The notes: a model not told the origin generated them from the letters alone. A DNA stretch of 64,000 nucleotides from Klebsormidium nitens (GCA_000708835.1 DF237281.1:37235-101234), one strand, 5' to 3'; positions 1-12,856 are shown, counted from the first letter of the stretch. Program-made: numbers and translations.

Positions 1-143
1 TCCACCTTTCAGCAGTATTCGATCATTTTCAAGCCACAAACAAGGCTATTTCAGCCATTTTCGTACGCCTGCCCCAGATAAAGCTCGTTTGCCAAGTACG
101 ACAGGGTCAATCATAGCGACGTTCGATCGTTCTTCCTCTGCAG

Positions 144-3100
144 GAGGACACCGTGTCCGTCCCTGAAGCCACGTGGCAATTCCGCAGGGGCTGGCAGACC
201 AAGCCGATGAATCAGCACAGGAAGCCCAAACCCAAAATTGAGCGCGCCCCGAAAGTGAAAAAGGAAAAAGCTGCGCCAAAAGCAAAGCAGCTGCCTATCA
301 CGAAAGGTGCGGTCGTTGACAAGACAAAGGGGGAAAACGCAGCGCTTGCGAGTGAGGAAAGTGAGGGTGCAAATCTGACAGTGGAGAAGACGGCTGGCGA
401 GGCTGATGCTCGGAATCAGGGGGCCGGAGAAGGATCTGGCGGAGCACCTTCAACGACGGGTGTGGTGAAGGGAGACGAACTCCAGCAGGCAAACATGGAG
501 ACGGAGGTTGTGGGAAAAGGAGAGGAGCCACGGATTGCAGGGACGACGGCTGACGAGCCTGAGTCTCTCCTCAAGGGCGGGGCCACGCCGCCGAGAAATG
601 TCCTAGGATTGGAGGCGATGGGGGAGCTGCATCGAGACGGCGATGGGAGTAGCGCGAGGGAAGAGGTAGGAAGGAGAGAGGGCCTGATACTGGACGAAGC
701 GCATGCATCGGACGGTCCCATCGATGCGTTGGAGGGGCAGAAAACGGAGAAGCTGAGGTCGCAGGGAGGGACAGGGGCGCCGGGGTCGGGCGATCGTGAG
801 ACGGAGGATCTGCTTTTCGGGGAGAAGTTTCTGGACGGGGTCAGGTTGACGGACATGTTGATGGGGGCGGAGACAGGCAAAACGGGGGGGCTGGGGGAAC
901 TAGAAGGGGGTGCAAAGGGTCGCGAGGCCGATGGGCCTGGGGAGTCGATGGAAAAGCCGTCAGCCAGCGCAAAGGAGGAGGCGAATGCGCTGAAGAAGGC
1001 GGGAAAAGCAAGGCGCGCAGAGCAAAGTGGGAACGAGCGCGCCGCCGGACTGGTGGAGTCGAATGATGAGCCTGACAAGACTCGCGGGAGGAGGGGCAGG
1101 AAGCGCACGAGGGAAATGGAATCCACAGGCGATGCCAGTCCCCGGGCGACGAGACGAAGGTCGACAAGGCAGAAGGTGGAAGGGGTGAAAGAGCGGAGCC
1201 AAGGGGAGAACAGCGGTGATGAGTCACGGGGGGTGGACGCTACAGTGGTCGCCGCAGTTGACAAGAGGGGGGGAAGAAAGAAGCAGGGAGGGCGTCCCAC
1301 TGAGCAAGAAGGAGCGGCGGACTCAGAAAGGGCTCAGGGGTCTGCGGTTTGGGGTAAACCCGAGGGGGCGCCAACTGTGGAACGAGAGCCGGTGTTAGGA
1401 GAGGCTGGCAGTTCGGAGAAAGGTGGCAGGTCGGAGAAAGGGGGGGTAACCAAAGAAGCGGATCGGGGAGGGGATAAGGATGCTGTGGAAGCAGGGGGCG
1501 GCGGAGCGCCCCTTCGAGAACCGCTGGATGCAGGGACCGCAGAAGATCGGGGAAGAAGCGGTACGAGCGCAGACACGGCACTTGAAACCCTTTCGAAAAC
1601 GGGTCAGGACGCCGGTGGTCCGGGGGGATCCCCCGACCAGCTGCCCGACGTGGCGAACACCTCATCTGAGCCTTCTCCCCCTACCTGGCAACTGGGATCA
1701 GTATCGGGCCCCGTTTTATCAACGGACGCGGTGGGAGTTGGCACCCGAGTGGAGGTTTTGCAAACCGAGGAAGGGTTAGCGGGGGCGTGGTTTGCGGGGA
1801 TGGTGGTGAGCCTGGGCGCACGCAAGAAAGCGCAAGTCGAGTACGATGAGCTGCTGGAGAATGAGGAGACCGGGGAGAAGCTCCGGGAATGGATTCCGCT
1901 GCAGCCGGTAGCTACGGTCGGAGTCGGGGGGCTGGCAGCGAAGGTAAGGCTAAATATGACGGGGCTGGACTCGGGCCCAAGTTTTGAACGGGTTTTGCTT
2001 GTCTGGCAGCTCGTTGGAGTCCGTGCGATTCTGGCTCCGAGGAAGTGCACCGCAAATGTAGGGAGGCTGGCAGGGTGTGGTGCTATTTGGATGATTGAGG
2101 AAAACGTGGGGTCTGAAGTATTGAAGGTCTATCTTGGCGGTGGGGCAGGCTGGCAAGGGCAGTTTTCAGTTGCGAGTACATGGATTGTTATGGTTGTGGT
2201 CAATCTTGTTGACTTGGACGGCTGCGTCAGTGAATGCTCGTGGGATGTGTGGTCCATAGCTTTTGCACGTCTTCAGATGACTTACTCAAGATTGCAAGTA
2301 TTGCACTCTGGTCTCACCGAGCACTAGCCTGCGATACACTGAATAGGTGCTGAAAGCAAAGGGCAAATGGAGACGTGTTCAGGTGGCTGTTAAAGAGTCG
2401 AACTTTAAGACAAGGACTCCTGTTTCGGCATCTGATATGATGGGATTCTTGCAGGCTGCTGGGAAGCGGAAGGGAGGCAAGCGGGTGAAGGTCACCCAAC
2501 GCCGAAAGAAGAAGGACGACACCGCAGAGACAGCCCCAGCGGAGCAGACTGGCACATCTAAATCGCAAACTCGACCGAGGATCCGGCCAGAGACCTCACG
2601 GGTTGATAAGGCCGGTCAGGCTTACGCCGCAGGCGATTACGTGGAGGTCTTTATCGATGACGCGTGGTGGGAGGGGTTAGTGGTTGGTTGCAAGCCCGGG
2701 GGGCCGGCGAGCGTGTATTTTCCGGGTGACGGAAACGTGCAGATTTTCGAGCTGGGGAGGCTGCGGTTAGCGTGGGGGTTTAGGGGTTTGGGGCGCGGCT
2801 GGGCGCCCCTCGCGTCGACGGTTTCGGAGGAGGCCACCAAACCCGCGGCCCGAAGGAGGGTTACGAAGAAGGTTAAGGAGGAACTTCTGGAGGACGCCCC
2901 CGCAGAGCCCAGGAAGAAAGGGGTTAAGGTCGGCGGAAAGAAGGTTAGGCAGCGGAAGAAAGCTGCCGCCGCCGAGCCGCTCACGACCGGGGGACTGAAG
3001 CTTCCGAAAGTGGAGAACGAAGAGGAGTACGGGTTTGCGGCGTTGGGGCGGGAGGAGAAGGCAGCGCTGGTGCGCGAACACGAGAGACTGGCCGGAGTAC

Positions 3101-6100
3101 TGTGCGAGAGGTTTAGGGTTTTGCGAGAGGGGGCGCCGGCGGAGGCGCTGCCGGAGTATCAGGAGGGGGAGCACCTCAAGGGCAGGGACAAGGAGATCTT
3201 GGAGCAGGTGGGCACGCCACGTATCGCTGACAGGAGAACGGAGGGGTCTGCTTGTTTTGAATGAACGTTGCATGATTGCCTGCTGTCCCCTTCTGTGTTT
3301 ACGGTGGTTCGTTCTTTACTTCAACCGGTATTTTCAAAAGTGGGGCTTTTCGATTCTCAGACAATTGAACTTCCTTGAAGAAATTGTAGTGACCGATCAG
3401 AAAGACGAACTCTACTACGCTTGCGTCGGCCGTGTTACATCATTACATATGATACGACCTTCCATCGGCCTTACTCCTGGATGATTCGATATGAAGCCGT
3501 TAGACAAACCCTCAAATCAACCTACAGGCAAAGTCGCTTCCAGTCTACGACCCGTCTTTACTTTCTGATAGGACTTGTTTTGCTGTGCTGTAAACGAAGT
3601 TTCGTCCTCTTTCCCAGGCGCTCGCTGAGATGGTGGCGCAGGAGGGCGACCAGCTTAACGCCGCCAGGCTGACCGTGAAGGAGCTGGTGAAGCTTGGTCG
3701 CCAGCACATCCGCCGTAAAGTGGTCATCACCAGGAAGCCGAAGCCTGAGGTGAAGCAAGAACCGATGGTTAACGAAGGGACCGCGCTAGGACCAAGAAAG
3801 AGGAAGCGGATCAACTATGCAACGCTTGGGGGCGACGACGATCTGTGAGCAGAGCTATGTTCGTTAACTTTTCTTGCTGCTGCAATCCAGCTTGCTCAAG
3901 TGGGAAGGTTTGCGAGTCTCCGCGTTTTCAACGGATGCCTGCGATCAGGAGAGAGGTTGACTTTTCTTGAAATCACTACGTGTAGTGTACACAACAGACT
4001 GACTTTTCAGGGAGTAAGGTGTGAAATGCTCAGTCAAGAGTAGTCTAAAGAACCAAGAGATGCTCGTATCAAGATTCGATCAGCTCCTGCTGATTATGCG
4101 CGTTTGTTCAGGGTTTTCTGTTGCGCTGATATTAGCGCTCTATTTATACCCTTAGCTCGTTTTGATCGAGCAAGTTTACTTCGATCGCGTCAAAACAATC
4201 CCAACAAGTGCGAGTAAAACATGGAAAGCTTGGCTCTCAAGAACGATGGCCGGCTGATGTGCAGCATTTTACTGATGAGGAATGGCCATTCTGACGGCCT
4301 GAATGGGGTTCCCTCGAAGCAAGAAAATCTGCGTGAGCATAATCCACACGACCGTGAACCAGATAATTGACGTATGCACCTGAAAAATCTCATTTAGTGA
4401 AAGTTTTCCTAACAGAGCTTGACTCATACCTTATGTCTGATGCAGGGAAGACGAGCCGAAGGCGGAGTCCTCAAGGAAAGGGAAACGAAAGAAGCTAGCG
4501 CCAGTTGACGAGGACGAGGAGTTCCAAGCACGGTCCAAGCCCGAATCGGACAGCGACTCTGACATCATCCTTGCGACAAAGACAGCGCAGAAGAAGGGGG
4601 GCAAGCGAAGGTCAGAGGCTGCTATCGCGAGGAACCGCGAGCAATCGAGGCAAAGGTACCAGAAGAAGCGCGAGGGAAGTAAAGGGGAATCGAAGCGTCT
4701 CGCCAAAGCCAAGACCGAGCACGCCCCTGGAAGCGAAGTAATCCCGGCAGCAACATTCGCCGCACGGAGCGACCTCTTGGCGGCACTGACAGTGGCATGG
4801 TCGCCCAAGTGTCATGGCGGGAGAACGCCAGGTGGCGCGTTTACAGTCCTTGCCGTTGGGTCTATGTCGGGACACGTGGCGCTCTGGAAAGTGGCCCAGC
4901 CGCTGGAGTATGGCGCGAGCAACGCGGCTGCGCCAAGTGTCGCATCTCTGGGCACTTTGCTGCCGCACGACTCGTGGGTCTCAGCGCTTGGGTGGGCGTA
5001 CCGGCAAGGCCCTGTTGGGATGGGCGAAGGCGCTCTGGAAAGTGAGGAAAGTGAGCAGGGGTTGGATTCACAGGGCCTTCTGATACTTGGCACCGGCAGC
5101 TCGGATGGCAGCGTGCGGCTGTGGTCCGTAGCGATGTACGAGTCAGCCAGCGGGGGCGCGCCACCTGTCATCCAGCCGGCAGGCCAGGTGTGCGCGCCCA
5201 GCGGGGAGGTCGTCAGCAGCCTCAGCCTGCGCGTCGATGCTGACGTCATCAGAGTGGCGGCCGCGCGGGGGGCAGGGGAGCTTCTGATCTGGCAGGGCCC
5301 TGTCCCGACCAGGGGTAGCGTTTCCCAGGGTGGCCTGACGCCGAAAGTGACGTCAGCAAGGCCTTCTGGGCAGCCCCTGATGGGGCTCGGCTGGGCTGCA
5401 GGCGGGGAGGAGGTATGCACATGCAGCCAGGAGGGCGGCCTGCAGCGGTGGCAGCTCGACGGTGTGAATTCCCTCCTCCCGGTCACTCTGGAGCTGGCGG
5501 CCGGCGACCGGCAGTTCGGATTGTCGGTTCCCACCCCCGGACTCATGCGTGGTTACACCGGCCTGGCTCTGTCTCCGAACGGGCTAGCAATTGCCGGCGT
5601 GCGAACGCTTGCGCTCGGGGCGCTTGACACCATGTATCAAACCAAGGCCATGCGGGGAGCCTTGCAGCTGTCGTTATGTGGACGGGGTGGTATCAAACCC
5701 GGGCTCGGGAAGCGGCCTCGGGGGAAGCTGAGCGCGACCGCGGAGGCGGCGATCCAGGCGCTTGCGGCTGGCCGGGAAAAGCCCCTGGAGAAAAGAGACT
5801 GGCTCGACGAGTTTCTGACACCTGCTGACAGTACGGACCAGCCTGGGGAGTCCAGCAAAGCGAAGGGGAAAGAAGGCGAAGAAGACGAAGCGCTTGGGAG
5901 GGGGAAAGCGGTCGGGGAAGACTCCCAGGCGGAGGATGAACGGAGGCGGAGCGCTGCGGAGAAGCTGACGAGCGAGGTGGTTCGGTCGGTGGAAAGGATC
6001 CTGAGGTCGGGGGGGCCGGTGGTGCTGTGGGACGTTATGGCTGCTTTGAAAGAGGTTGGCGTCGATGCGCTGCGGCAAGTGCTAGCCGTTGTGAGAAAAG

Positions 6101-7471
6101 CAGCCCGGGGGAAAGAACCGGGGCGCGGAACGAGCTCGAGCGGAGGGCTGCAAAGTGCTCGGGAGGCGGGGACCGGTTTGAGGAAGGACGCGGGGAGTGC
6201 TCGGCAGAGGGAGACGGAGAATGGAGCAGTTGAGACCCGGGAACCGGAACCGGAGCTTCAGAAAAAGGACCTGCGGCACGGTGAAAACCTAGCTGGTGCA
6301 GAGGATGGACTGTCACAGAATCAAGAAGGGGAAGCTGCCATACGGTTGCAGGATGAGAATGCGGCGTCGGTTGTGGGGAACGGTGTCGAGGGGTTCAGTC
6401 TAGAAGCCGAAGGGACGGCGAGACGGGCCTTGCAGGTGTTAAACGTGCTCCTGCTGAAGCTGGGTGCTACCCTTGATTCGAAGCACGGCGACGAAGACAG
6501 GGCCCTCCGACCGGAGCCTTCGGGCGGAGCCGGTACCGCAAACCATGTTGAACCGAGCACTACCCGAGGCGACACTCAAAGCGTGGGTTTGCTTCATCAG
6601 GAACTTAACCGCCAACTGGCAGCAAATCACCCGGGAGGAAATGCCTGGCAGGCAGAGCTACGGCAAACGGAAACGGAATTGCGAATGCGGCTTGCGGAGT
6701 CGCTGCTGGCGCGCTTGAAAGAGAGCTCGGGCCCTGTAACGGGGACGACGGTCACTTCGGCGTTCCTGTGGGCGGACTGGGCGCGGGCCAAGGGGGCACC
6801 AGCGGGGCCCCGGCTGCAGAAGCTGGCCGATGACTTTTACATCGTATGCGGAATTAGGTGAGTTGAGAGGGGGATTCATTGTTTTGCTGACGAGTCTCGG
6901 GTCTCCTTTATGGTGAGTCTCTTCGCTTGGTTAAGTGTACAAGGTGCGGCGTTGATTGCGAAAGGGTAGGTCTACTCTAATGATAAGTGACGGCTTAAAG
7001 CTTTCTGTATTCCAAGATGGTAAGTGCGCCCTGCTTTTGGGAGTGCACACAGACCGTTTTGGGGCGGTGCTATTGCGACCTTCTACAGCACGGCACGTGT
7101 TCAGAGCTCTGATTGCATTTTGCACTTCGATGGACAGGCTCCCCTCTCTCGAAGAAGCCTCCGTTGCCCGGGAGGTCTGTCCCTTCTGCTCGTCCCCGGT
7201 CCTTCTCGACTCCCCCGACACCGCGCGCTGCTCCCAGGCTGGTGTACCGGGCACAAGCACCAGACCTGGTGTCAAGGGCCATAAGTTTAAGCGCTGCATG
7301 GTCACGATGCTCATCCAATCCTCGCTTGCCAGCTGGCAGTGCTCTTGCTGCCGCAGGATCCGCACGGACGCCCCGTTCGATTCTGGGCGGCAGCCCTTGT
7401 GCGGCTTTTGCGGGGTGCTAATGCACCGACCCCTGCCAGAGCCGTTCCTCCGGCCGGCCCTCTGCGGATGA
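144..7471 (+). CDS. TFIIIC90-like subunit (GTF3C4 type) with two Agenet-like domains; 5' end outside window
   Basis: Proposed exons are 144-1943, 2455-3207, 3618-3844, 4446-6857 and 7138-7471; all junctions are GT..AG, phase is kept, and the sum is 5526 nt (1841 residues). The window opens in an intron ending at a CAG at 141-143, so the N-terminus is missing. In order: a long charged, low-complexity region (about residues 1-500 of the visible part); an Agenet/Tudor-like module (near 526-588, with VEV, GAWFAGMVV and a WIPLQP end); a second one (near 660-700, GDYVEVFIDDAWWEGLVV); basic stretches; WD40-like blades starting AALTVAWSP with GHVALWKV and GSSDGSVRLW; then a C-terminal zinc-finger region with CPFC, GHKFKRC, CSCC and CGFC. 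That last block matches the TFIIIC zinc-finger domain, and FAARSDLL-AALTVAWSP resembles plant TFIIIC-delta proteins. The family recruits Pol III by binding A/B-box promoters. The Agenet modules are unexpected to me. The chaining is hand-made; two adjacent genes is the alternative, but the reading frame continues across 3844/4446. Confidence 0.75.
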
Positions 7472-8792
7472 ATCTTTCCAAAGGAAAACCTCTTGCCTGT
7501 TGGTAAAGTTCAGGCGCTGGGCGTTGAGTTGTAGATGCAGCAGCCTGCTAGGACAGTCCACAAGTTGTTATCTTTTGCGGTTCAGTCAAAACGAACCCCG
7601 TACGAAATTCCTGAACGACTCGAAGGTGTCCATAGAAGGCATTGATGTCGCATCCTTTGCATCCCGCAAACTCGAAGCAACAGAAGGATTTTACATGTGT
7701 GCCTACATGCATGCCAGCTTCACGTATGACTTGGGATGTGTACTTCCACGGTATGAGCCAGGCATCTAAGGTTTCAGAGCACGTAGGTTCCCCGACCATG
7801 TGAAATTGCAAGTGAACCGATTATTGAACTCAAGTCATGCAGCGCCTAATCAGGAACGTAGTTAGTGCGCGCCGTATGAGTGTTACATAAGGGCCATGTC
7901 ATGATCATTCATTTTGGGCGCGAGACTCATGTTACATCCGAATGCAGACACAATATTTACTTTCGAGTTTGCAACCCATACGTATTGATTGGTGATGCAT
8001 ATATATACGATCGAGCATGCACGACCGCTGCATATGATCGAGTATGTACAAGAGCTGTTGCACTAGCTCAGTGGGCGGCAGGAACATAAGCTTGATCTGA
8101 GTACATCGAATCGAATGCAACCGTCCAGGTTACCGACGCGGACTCGTGGTCGATTGAGCTCGGATGATGGGCCACGCTGACATAGATGTCGTACGCGTAC
8201 TGGGGTCGGTGTCATTAAGATGCCATGTTATAGCAAGTTCTAAAAGCGACTCATGTAAGTGGCTTTTATCATGTTGAGTCTACGTTTCAAACGCTGATCT
8301 CAAGCCGATGCACCACCAAAATGTGCGCGGAAAGAATAGTTACTGAAGTGCGTGGCAATTCCCCTAATTCAATCTTTGTGTATGTACACTTGGCTACTTC
8401 TAGACGGTCAAAATAATGTCAAATTGCGGCTCCAAACCAGGCAAAAGCACTTCGTATTTGCCGAGCAGGAACAGGTGGGCTCTATGCTTCATAGCATGGG
8501 CGTAGAAACTGCGTTGGTCGATGGTAGTCAGTATACAGGGTGGGCAAGGAACTGGCCACCTACTGAGTGGGTTACACCTCTTGCCACTATTAGAATCCTA
8601 ATCAAGGCCTTCGCAAGACCAGAAAGTCTAGCTTGCTCAGACTCTATTGTACAGCCAATGCGTTTTTCGAAGGCTTCGGTGCAAATCAGATAGAATCACA
8701 GAAACCGCAACTAATCCCTTGGAAGTTCCATCCCTTGGAAGTTCCATCTATTAGTCACGCAAAAAGCTTTATGAAGGCCTGTACACGTTGGA
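7472..8792. other. Intergenic, tail-to-tail
   Basis: This stretch separates the 3' ends of the TFIIIC-like gene and the FAD oxidoreductase. Short open frames show no domain, codon bias or splice logic. A 16-base direct repeat around cccttggaagttccat occurs twice in a row near 8714-8745. I see no RNA gene. Confidence 0.5.
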
Positions 8793-10193
8793 CTACCTGG
8801 AGAACGCTTTGCTCCGAACGGCAAACCTCCGCGGGTCGAACGGCCGCAGGTCCACCAGACTGGACTTCCCGTCGACCATCAGCTCGGCCAGCGCCGCTCC
8901 GGTTGCCGGCGCGTTCAGGATGCCCCAACAGCTGTGCCCCGTCGCCACATACAAGCCCTCGACGCCCGGAACCTGCCCGATCAACGGAACGCCGTCCTCT
9001 GACATGGGCAGAAAGCAAGCCTGCTCTGCCGTCACTTCCGCGTCCGCCAGCTCGCTGCTCACCGTCGCTGCGACCGTTTTCAGGATGTCGGGCGCCCCTT
9101 TCCTGGGCAAGACCTGCTCCGGGTCGTCTGGGATGCTCAGCCCCTCCTCCGAAACGCCGCATACGTACACCTCCCCCGTCGGCCGGGGGTACACTTCGGG
9201 CTCCAGTGACTGACCGCTTCTCGTCCGGTAGTTCAGGAAGAGACACGTGGCGGAGATCTTCTCGGGGTGCGGGGGCTTCAGCACGATGCTGTGCGCTTTC
9301 AGGCCCGTGATCGGACTCAGCTCCGAAATGACGCTCATTCTGCCGGACCACGGCCCCATCGCAATTACAGCCGCGTCCGTCTCCACCAGTTCACCGTCCA
9401 CAAGCACGTGCGACACCTTCCTCCCCCCGCTCGGCGCTTCCGACAGCTCAATCGCCTCGACCGCCCCAATTCGCAGCTTTGCTCCATACCGAGTTCTTGC
9501 TGCGTCAACCAGCGCCTGTGTGAAAAGCTTTGGATGCACTTGGCCAGTCGTGGGCTTTCCCCCTATCGCCGCAGCGCCTTTTACCGGCCCGTCGACCCAC
9601 GCAGGCAGCCCCGGCGCTCCCTTCGTTGCCCGCTTGATCGCCGCAGACTCTTGCACCGTCAGGCTGAGAGTGTCCACTCTTCGGTAGCCATAGTCTTGCC
9701 CTAGTTCCTGTGCTAATTGCTCGTGCAGCTTGAAGCTCGCCCGTGCCAACGGGCCGACGGGGCTCGAGTCGCACCAGTCCAGCGCCAGAAACCCGCCAGC
9801 TTTTCCGGACGAAGCACACGCGACCCCGCTCTTCTCCACAACGGTCACGTCAATTCCCTTCTTGCTGAGAAAGTAGGCGGTCGCCGCGCCGATTGCACCC
9901 GCGCCGCAGACGACAGCTGTCTTCCCCCCTGCATGCAGGGTGCCAGGTGTCGCATCATTGCTGGGAGCGGCCGCCATTGAGCGAGCGCCGAGGCTTTTAT
10001 GGGAGCGAAGGTGACGCTGCTGCCAGAGCACAATTTGCCAGCGAATCTGCAATGCTGAGCTTGATAAGTGGCAGGCTGGTGTCCTGGTGCCTGGAAAGAA
10101 TGGTAGACGAACGGCAGGTGGGCGCAATGCAGCTGAGCTGCTCATGTTGGCGCACCGTTGACCCGGCAACTTCAACTTCAAGTTCAATTTCAA
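8793..10193 (-). CDS. FAD-dependent oxidoreductase, D-amino-acid oxidase fold (TDA3-like)
   Basis: Intron-less frame of 466 residues. A dinucleotide-binding motif, GAGAIGAATAYFLSKKG, lies near residues 97-113, followed by the acidic strand end VTVVEK. AVIAMGPWSGRM and the C-terminal LYVATGHSCWGILNAPATGAALAELMVDG, which closes the FAD site, are typical of the DAO family, most like fungal TDA3 and its plant relatives. The first ~85 residues are basic, serine/proline-containing and precede the fold, so they may be an organelle targeting peptide. Internal methionines (near residues 17 and 73) are alternative starts, and I cannot tell which is used. The substrate is not predictable. The gene is divergent from the F-box gene, with 379 bp between their start codons. 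Confidence 0.85.
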   Translation of the reverse strand: MKLNLKLKLPGQRCANMSSSAALRPPAVRLPFFPGTRTPACHLSSSALQIRWQIVLWQQRHLRSHKSLGARSMAAAPSNDATPGTLHAGGKTAVVCGAGAIGAATAYFLSKKGIDVTVVEKSGVACASSGKAGGFLALDWCDSSPVGPLARASFKLHEQLAQELGQDYGYRRVDTLSLTVQESAAIKRATKGAPGLPAWVDGPVKGAAAIGGKPTTGQVHPKLFTQALVDAARTRYGAKLRIGAVEAIELSEAPSGGRKVSHVLVDGELVETDAAVIAMGPWSGRMSVISELSPITGLKAHSIVLKPPHPEKISATCLFLNYRTRSGQSLEPEVYPRPTGEVYVCGVSEEGLSIPDDPEQVLPRKGAPDILKTVAATVSSELADAEVTAEQACFLPMSEDGVPLIGQVPGVEGLYVATGHSCWGILNAPATGAALAELMVDGKSSLVDLRPFDPRRFAVRSKAFSR

Positions 10194-10572
10194 GTTGTTG
10201 GCAGCCAGATTGCGTTCGTCCCCAGTCCGATCGCCGACCAGGTTTGCTTGACCCCAGGTGTCTACTTAGCAGGCCCGAGCTGATACTTAGAGAGGGTTAA
10301 ACCGCCGTTGGTAACCAAATTGGGTCAGCGAGCAGAAAGATGCTTGAAAGCTGAGAAGGTTGACAGCTGAAAGTTGCAGGCTGCAGCTCAGAATCGCACA
10401 CAGACACAGCATCCGATCATGCAGGATCAGATTCAAGGGCGTCTTCGAACAGGAAAACGAGGGTTAGCTAGCCCGCCTCATCTCGCTCTGTCTGCGGCCT
10501 TTTAGTCTTTTAGAGACTGAAGTAGGCGCCTGCTTTCAACAAGAGCATTCGAATAGTGCCTAAACCAGTGCG

Positions 10573-11592
10573 ATGGCAGCCTGCAATGCAATGCCCCTTC
10601 AAGGAGACCGTTTTGCCTCCTTGCCGGACGAGCTCGTTGAGAACATTCTCTCAAGACTGAGCAGGGCAAAAACCAGGACTCGTCTCCTGGTTGTTTGCAA
10701 GAGGTTCAGAAGGCTGGCTGTCTCCTTGAATTGGGAGTTTGAGACTGACGGTGACGGCCAGAGGTTCATGGACTACATTCTTGTCAACGACATGGTCACT
10801 TGTAAACGATTGACGCTTCACATATCGGGCTCCATCACCAACTTGAAAGAAGTGCTTTTGATGGCAGTCATTTCTACAAAGGCAACTCTGGAGCACTTTG
10901 AGCTCGCAATCAAGCCCCCAGATGACAGTATGCCGGGACTAAGAGTGGCCTGCCCTATTCTTCGATCCTGTAAGAAACTGAGATTTCTAGATATCAGTGT
11001 TGACATGCGGATGACCCACGGGGAAGAAAACCTTCGGTGCTATCTCGGAGATATGGACGAGTTACCGAATCTAAAATCCTTGACTCTACTCAGCACCGTG
11101 GGCAGTGCAAGTTCTGTGTCGAACCTATCCAAGCGGTTTCCCGTCCTCGAGGAATTCGAAGTGATGGGATTTTGGCCAGAGGGGACCTACCATCTTCATT
11201 CAACCACCTTGAAGTATTTGACTTGGTGTGGTTTTGTCATGACGGACGAGACAGACGAGAAGCACACCTTTGTTCTAGAGTGTCCTGCCTTACGAGCCCT
11301 CACTTTCAACAGCTTTGAAGGCAGTCCCTCTGTGGACTTGCGCTTGGAAGGCCGGTTGGAGCACTTGTCGGAGTTGCATATAAACGTTGCCAGCTTGCCT
11401 ACGTTTATGGATGTAGCACCTAGATTAAAGGAACTAGACTTGCTATGCAAAGATAATTCCGTTGAAATCAATATTGGACAGATTCAACGTAATTTCAAGC
11501 AATTGAGAACATTAAGGTTCTACAAGGGGAAGAGGGATGACAAATCCAGATTTTCAGCGTCGTTAGTAGGCTTTTTGCAACAAGTAGACTGA
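10573..11592 (+). CDS. F-box/LRR protein
   Basis: Single-exon frame of 339 residues. Residues about 12-50 read FASLPDELVENILSRLS...RLLVVCKRFRRLAV, a clear F-box, which in this family binds SKP1 in SCF ubiquitin ligases. The rest is a run of irregular leucine-rich repeats (LPNLKSLTLLS, FPVLEEFEVMG, LEHLSELHIN, APRLKELDLLC, FKQLRTLRFY), the likely substrate-binding part. There is no signal peptide or membrane segment. The ATG at 10573 directly precedes the F-box, supporting the start. Target unknown; F-box/LRR genes are highly duplicated, so no orthology is claimed. Confidence 0.85.
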   Translation: MAACNAMPLQGDRFASLPDELVENILSRLSRAKTRTRLLVVCKRFRRLAVSLNWEFETDGDGQRFMDYILVNDMVTCKRLTLHISGSITNLKEVLLMAVISTKATLEHFELAIKPPDDSMPGLRVACPILRSCKKLRFLDISVDMRMTHGEENLRCYLGDMDELPNLKSLTLLSTVGSASSVSNLSKRFPVLEEFEVMGFWPEGTYHLHSTTLKYLTWCGFVMTDETDEKHTFVLECPALRALTFNSFEGSPSVDLRLEGRLEHLSELHINVASLPTFMDVAPRLKELDLLCKDNSVEINIGQIQRNFKQLRTLRFYKGKRDDKSRFSASLVGFLQQVD

Positions 11593-12856
11593 TTTAAAGA
11601 CGTGCATTCTCAATGGCTCGGATCGACATGTCGGACCATTTATAGAGTGCCGATGCAGTAAAGGCACTAGTAACTTGCCCCCTTGGTTGTTCTCATGTCG
11701 CAGCTACTAATGGGCCATAGGCTCTTCAGTCATTGTCATGGCATGAAGTATGAGTGTGTATCCAAGAGGTATCAGTGATCGAGGACGTCTATTCCAATCT
11801 CATGCAAGTATGCTGAGTCAACTCGCCATCGAGTCTCAATTGAGGCGTTTTTCGCATACTAACGGTTGCAATGATGACATGAAGTTGCGCTTCTGTGCCC
11901 GAGCTAGCAATTGCAGAGTCTCATACAATCAGCTGCGCGATCATATGCAACAGAGATCCTCTAACACCATACGGTAATCATTGAAATGATAACAGTAAAC
12001 CTTTAGCTGGCAGGCCTGGCGCCAATTATATACAACAATTGAAAGCTTGCGCATGAATCATTGGGTTTTGCGTAATCCGACCGGCCTTCAACCATGGTCG
12101 GGAGCATGCGTACTTCGCAGAATTACGGGCACTGGCATGTTACCCTTCCACGTTTTTGCGCTCGCGGATGGGTAGAATCATCTTTACAGTATAACATATA
12201 ATGACGGGCGTCTTGTTAAGTTGAAGCGTATAGATTACCGCGTCGATCTACAGTAGCTACAATGTCGTAGCTAGTCGGAGCTCTAGTGCCCATACCCTAC
12301 TTTGAATCGAGCTGGAATTGGCAATTGATGCATGCTAGGCGCCGGTCAGTGCATTGTCGAGGGTCTTCGGGGTGTGCGAGACCGATGTGGACTTTGGATA
12401 TATTGGAAACGTTTATGTGCTCAGCATCACAATAGCTTGCAATGAAATCATAACGCAGTACTGACGGTGATCAAGCCAGTCGATGTTACTTACAAAGACA
12501 AATATGCAAGATGACTTCAAATTATGTTGTCGAACTCGGTTGAACGCTGAGCTCCTCCTACGCTTGCTTCTAAGCTCTAATCAGACAATTGACATCTACA
12601 AGCACCCCAGAAAAGACATTGTCCGGTCAGTTTGCGTCAGTCGGGAAATGATTAGAGTAGCGCCCAGATTATCAGGCGCCATTTAGGAGCCGACTTCCTC
12701 AACTAATGGGAAATGATCGAACGATGCTGTCAGACCCACTCCGTCACGCAAAACGGTCTTGTTTGGGGAATCAGCAAGTTCGGAGAGGCGTGTGGACGTT
12801 CCGTTTGCAATTGGAATCCGGTTGCGGAATTGATTTTGCCCGGAACGGGGCTCTGG
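11593..12856. other. Intergenic
   Basis: Lies between the F-box gene and the 3' end of the SCAR gene. No frame with a recognizable domain, no tRNA-like arm and no repeat worth naming was seen. The right end should contain the 3' UTR of the SCAR transcript. Confidence 0.4.

Noticed and set aside
1944-2327. Continuation of the first large open frame to its stop
   Set aside because: Loses charge bias and domain similarity after the GTAAGG donor at 1944. Phase is kept if it is spliced to 2455, where the second Agenet-like module follows.
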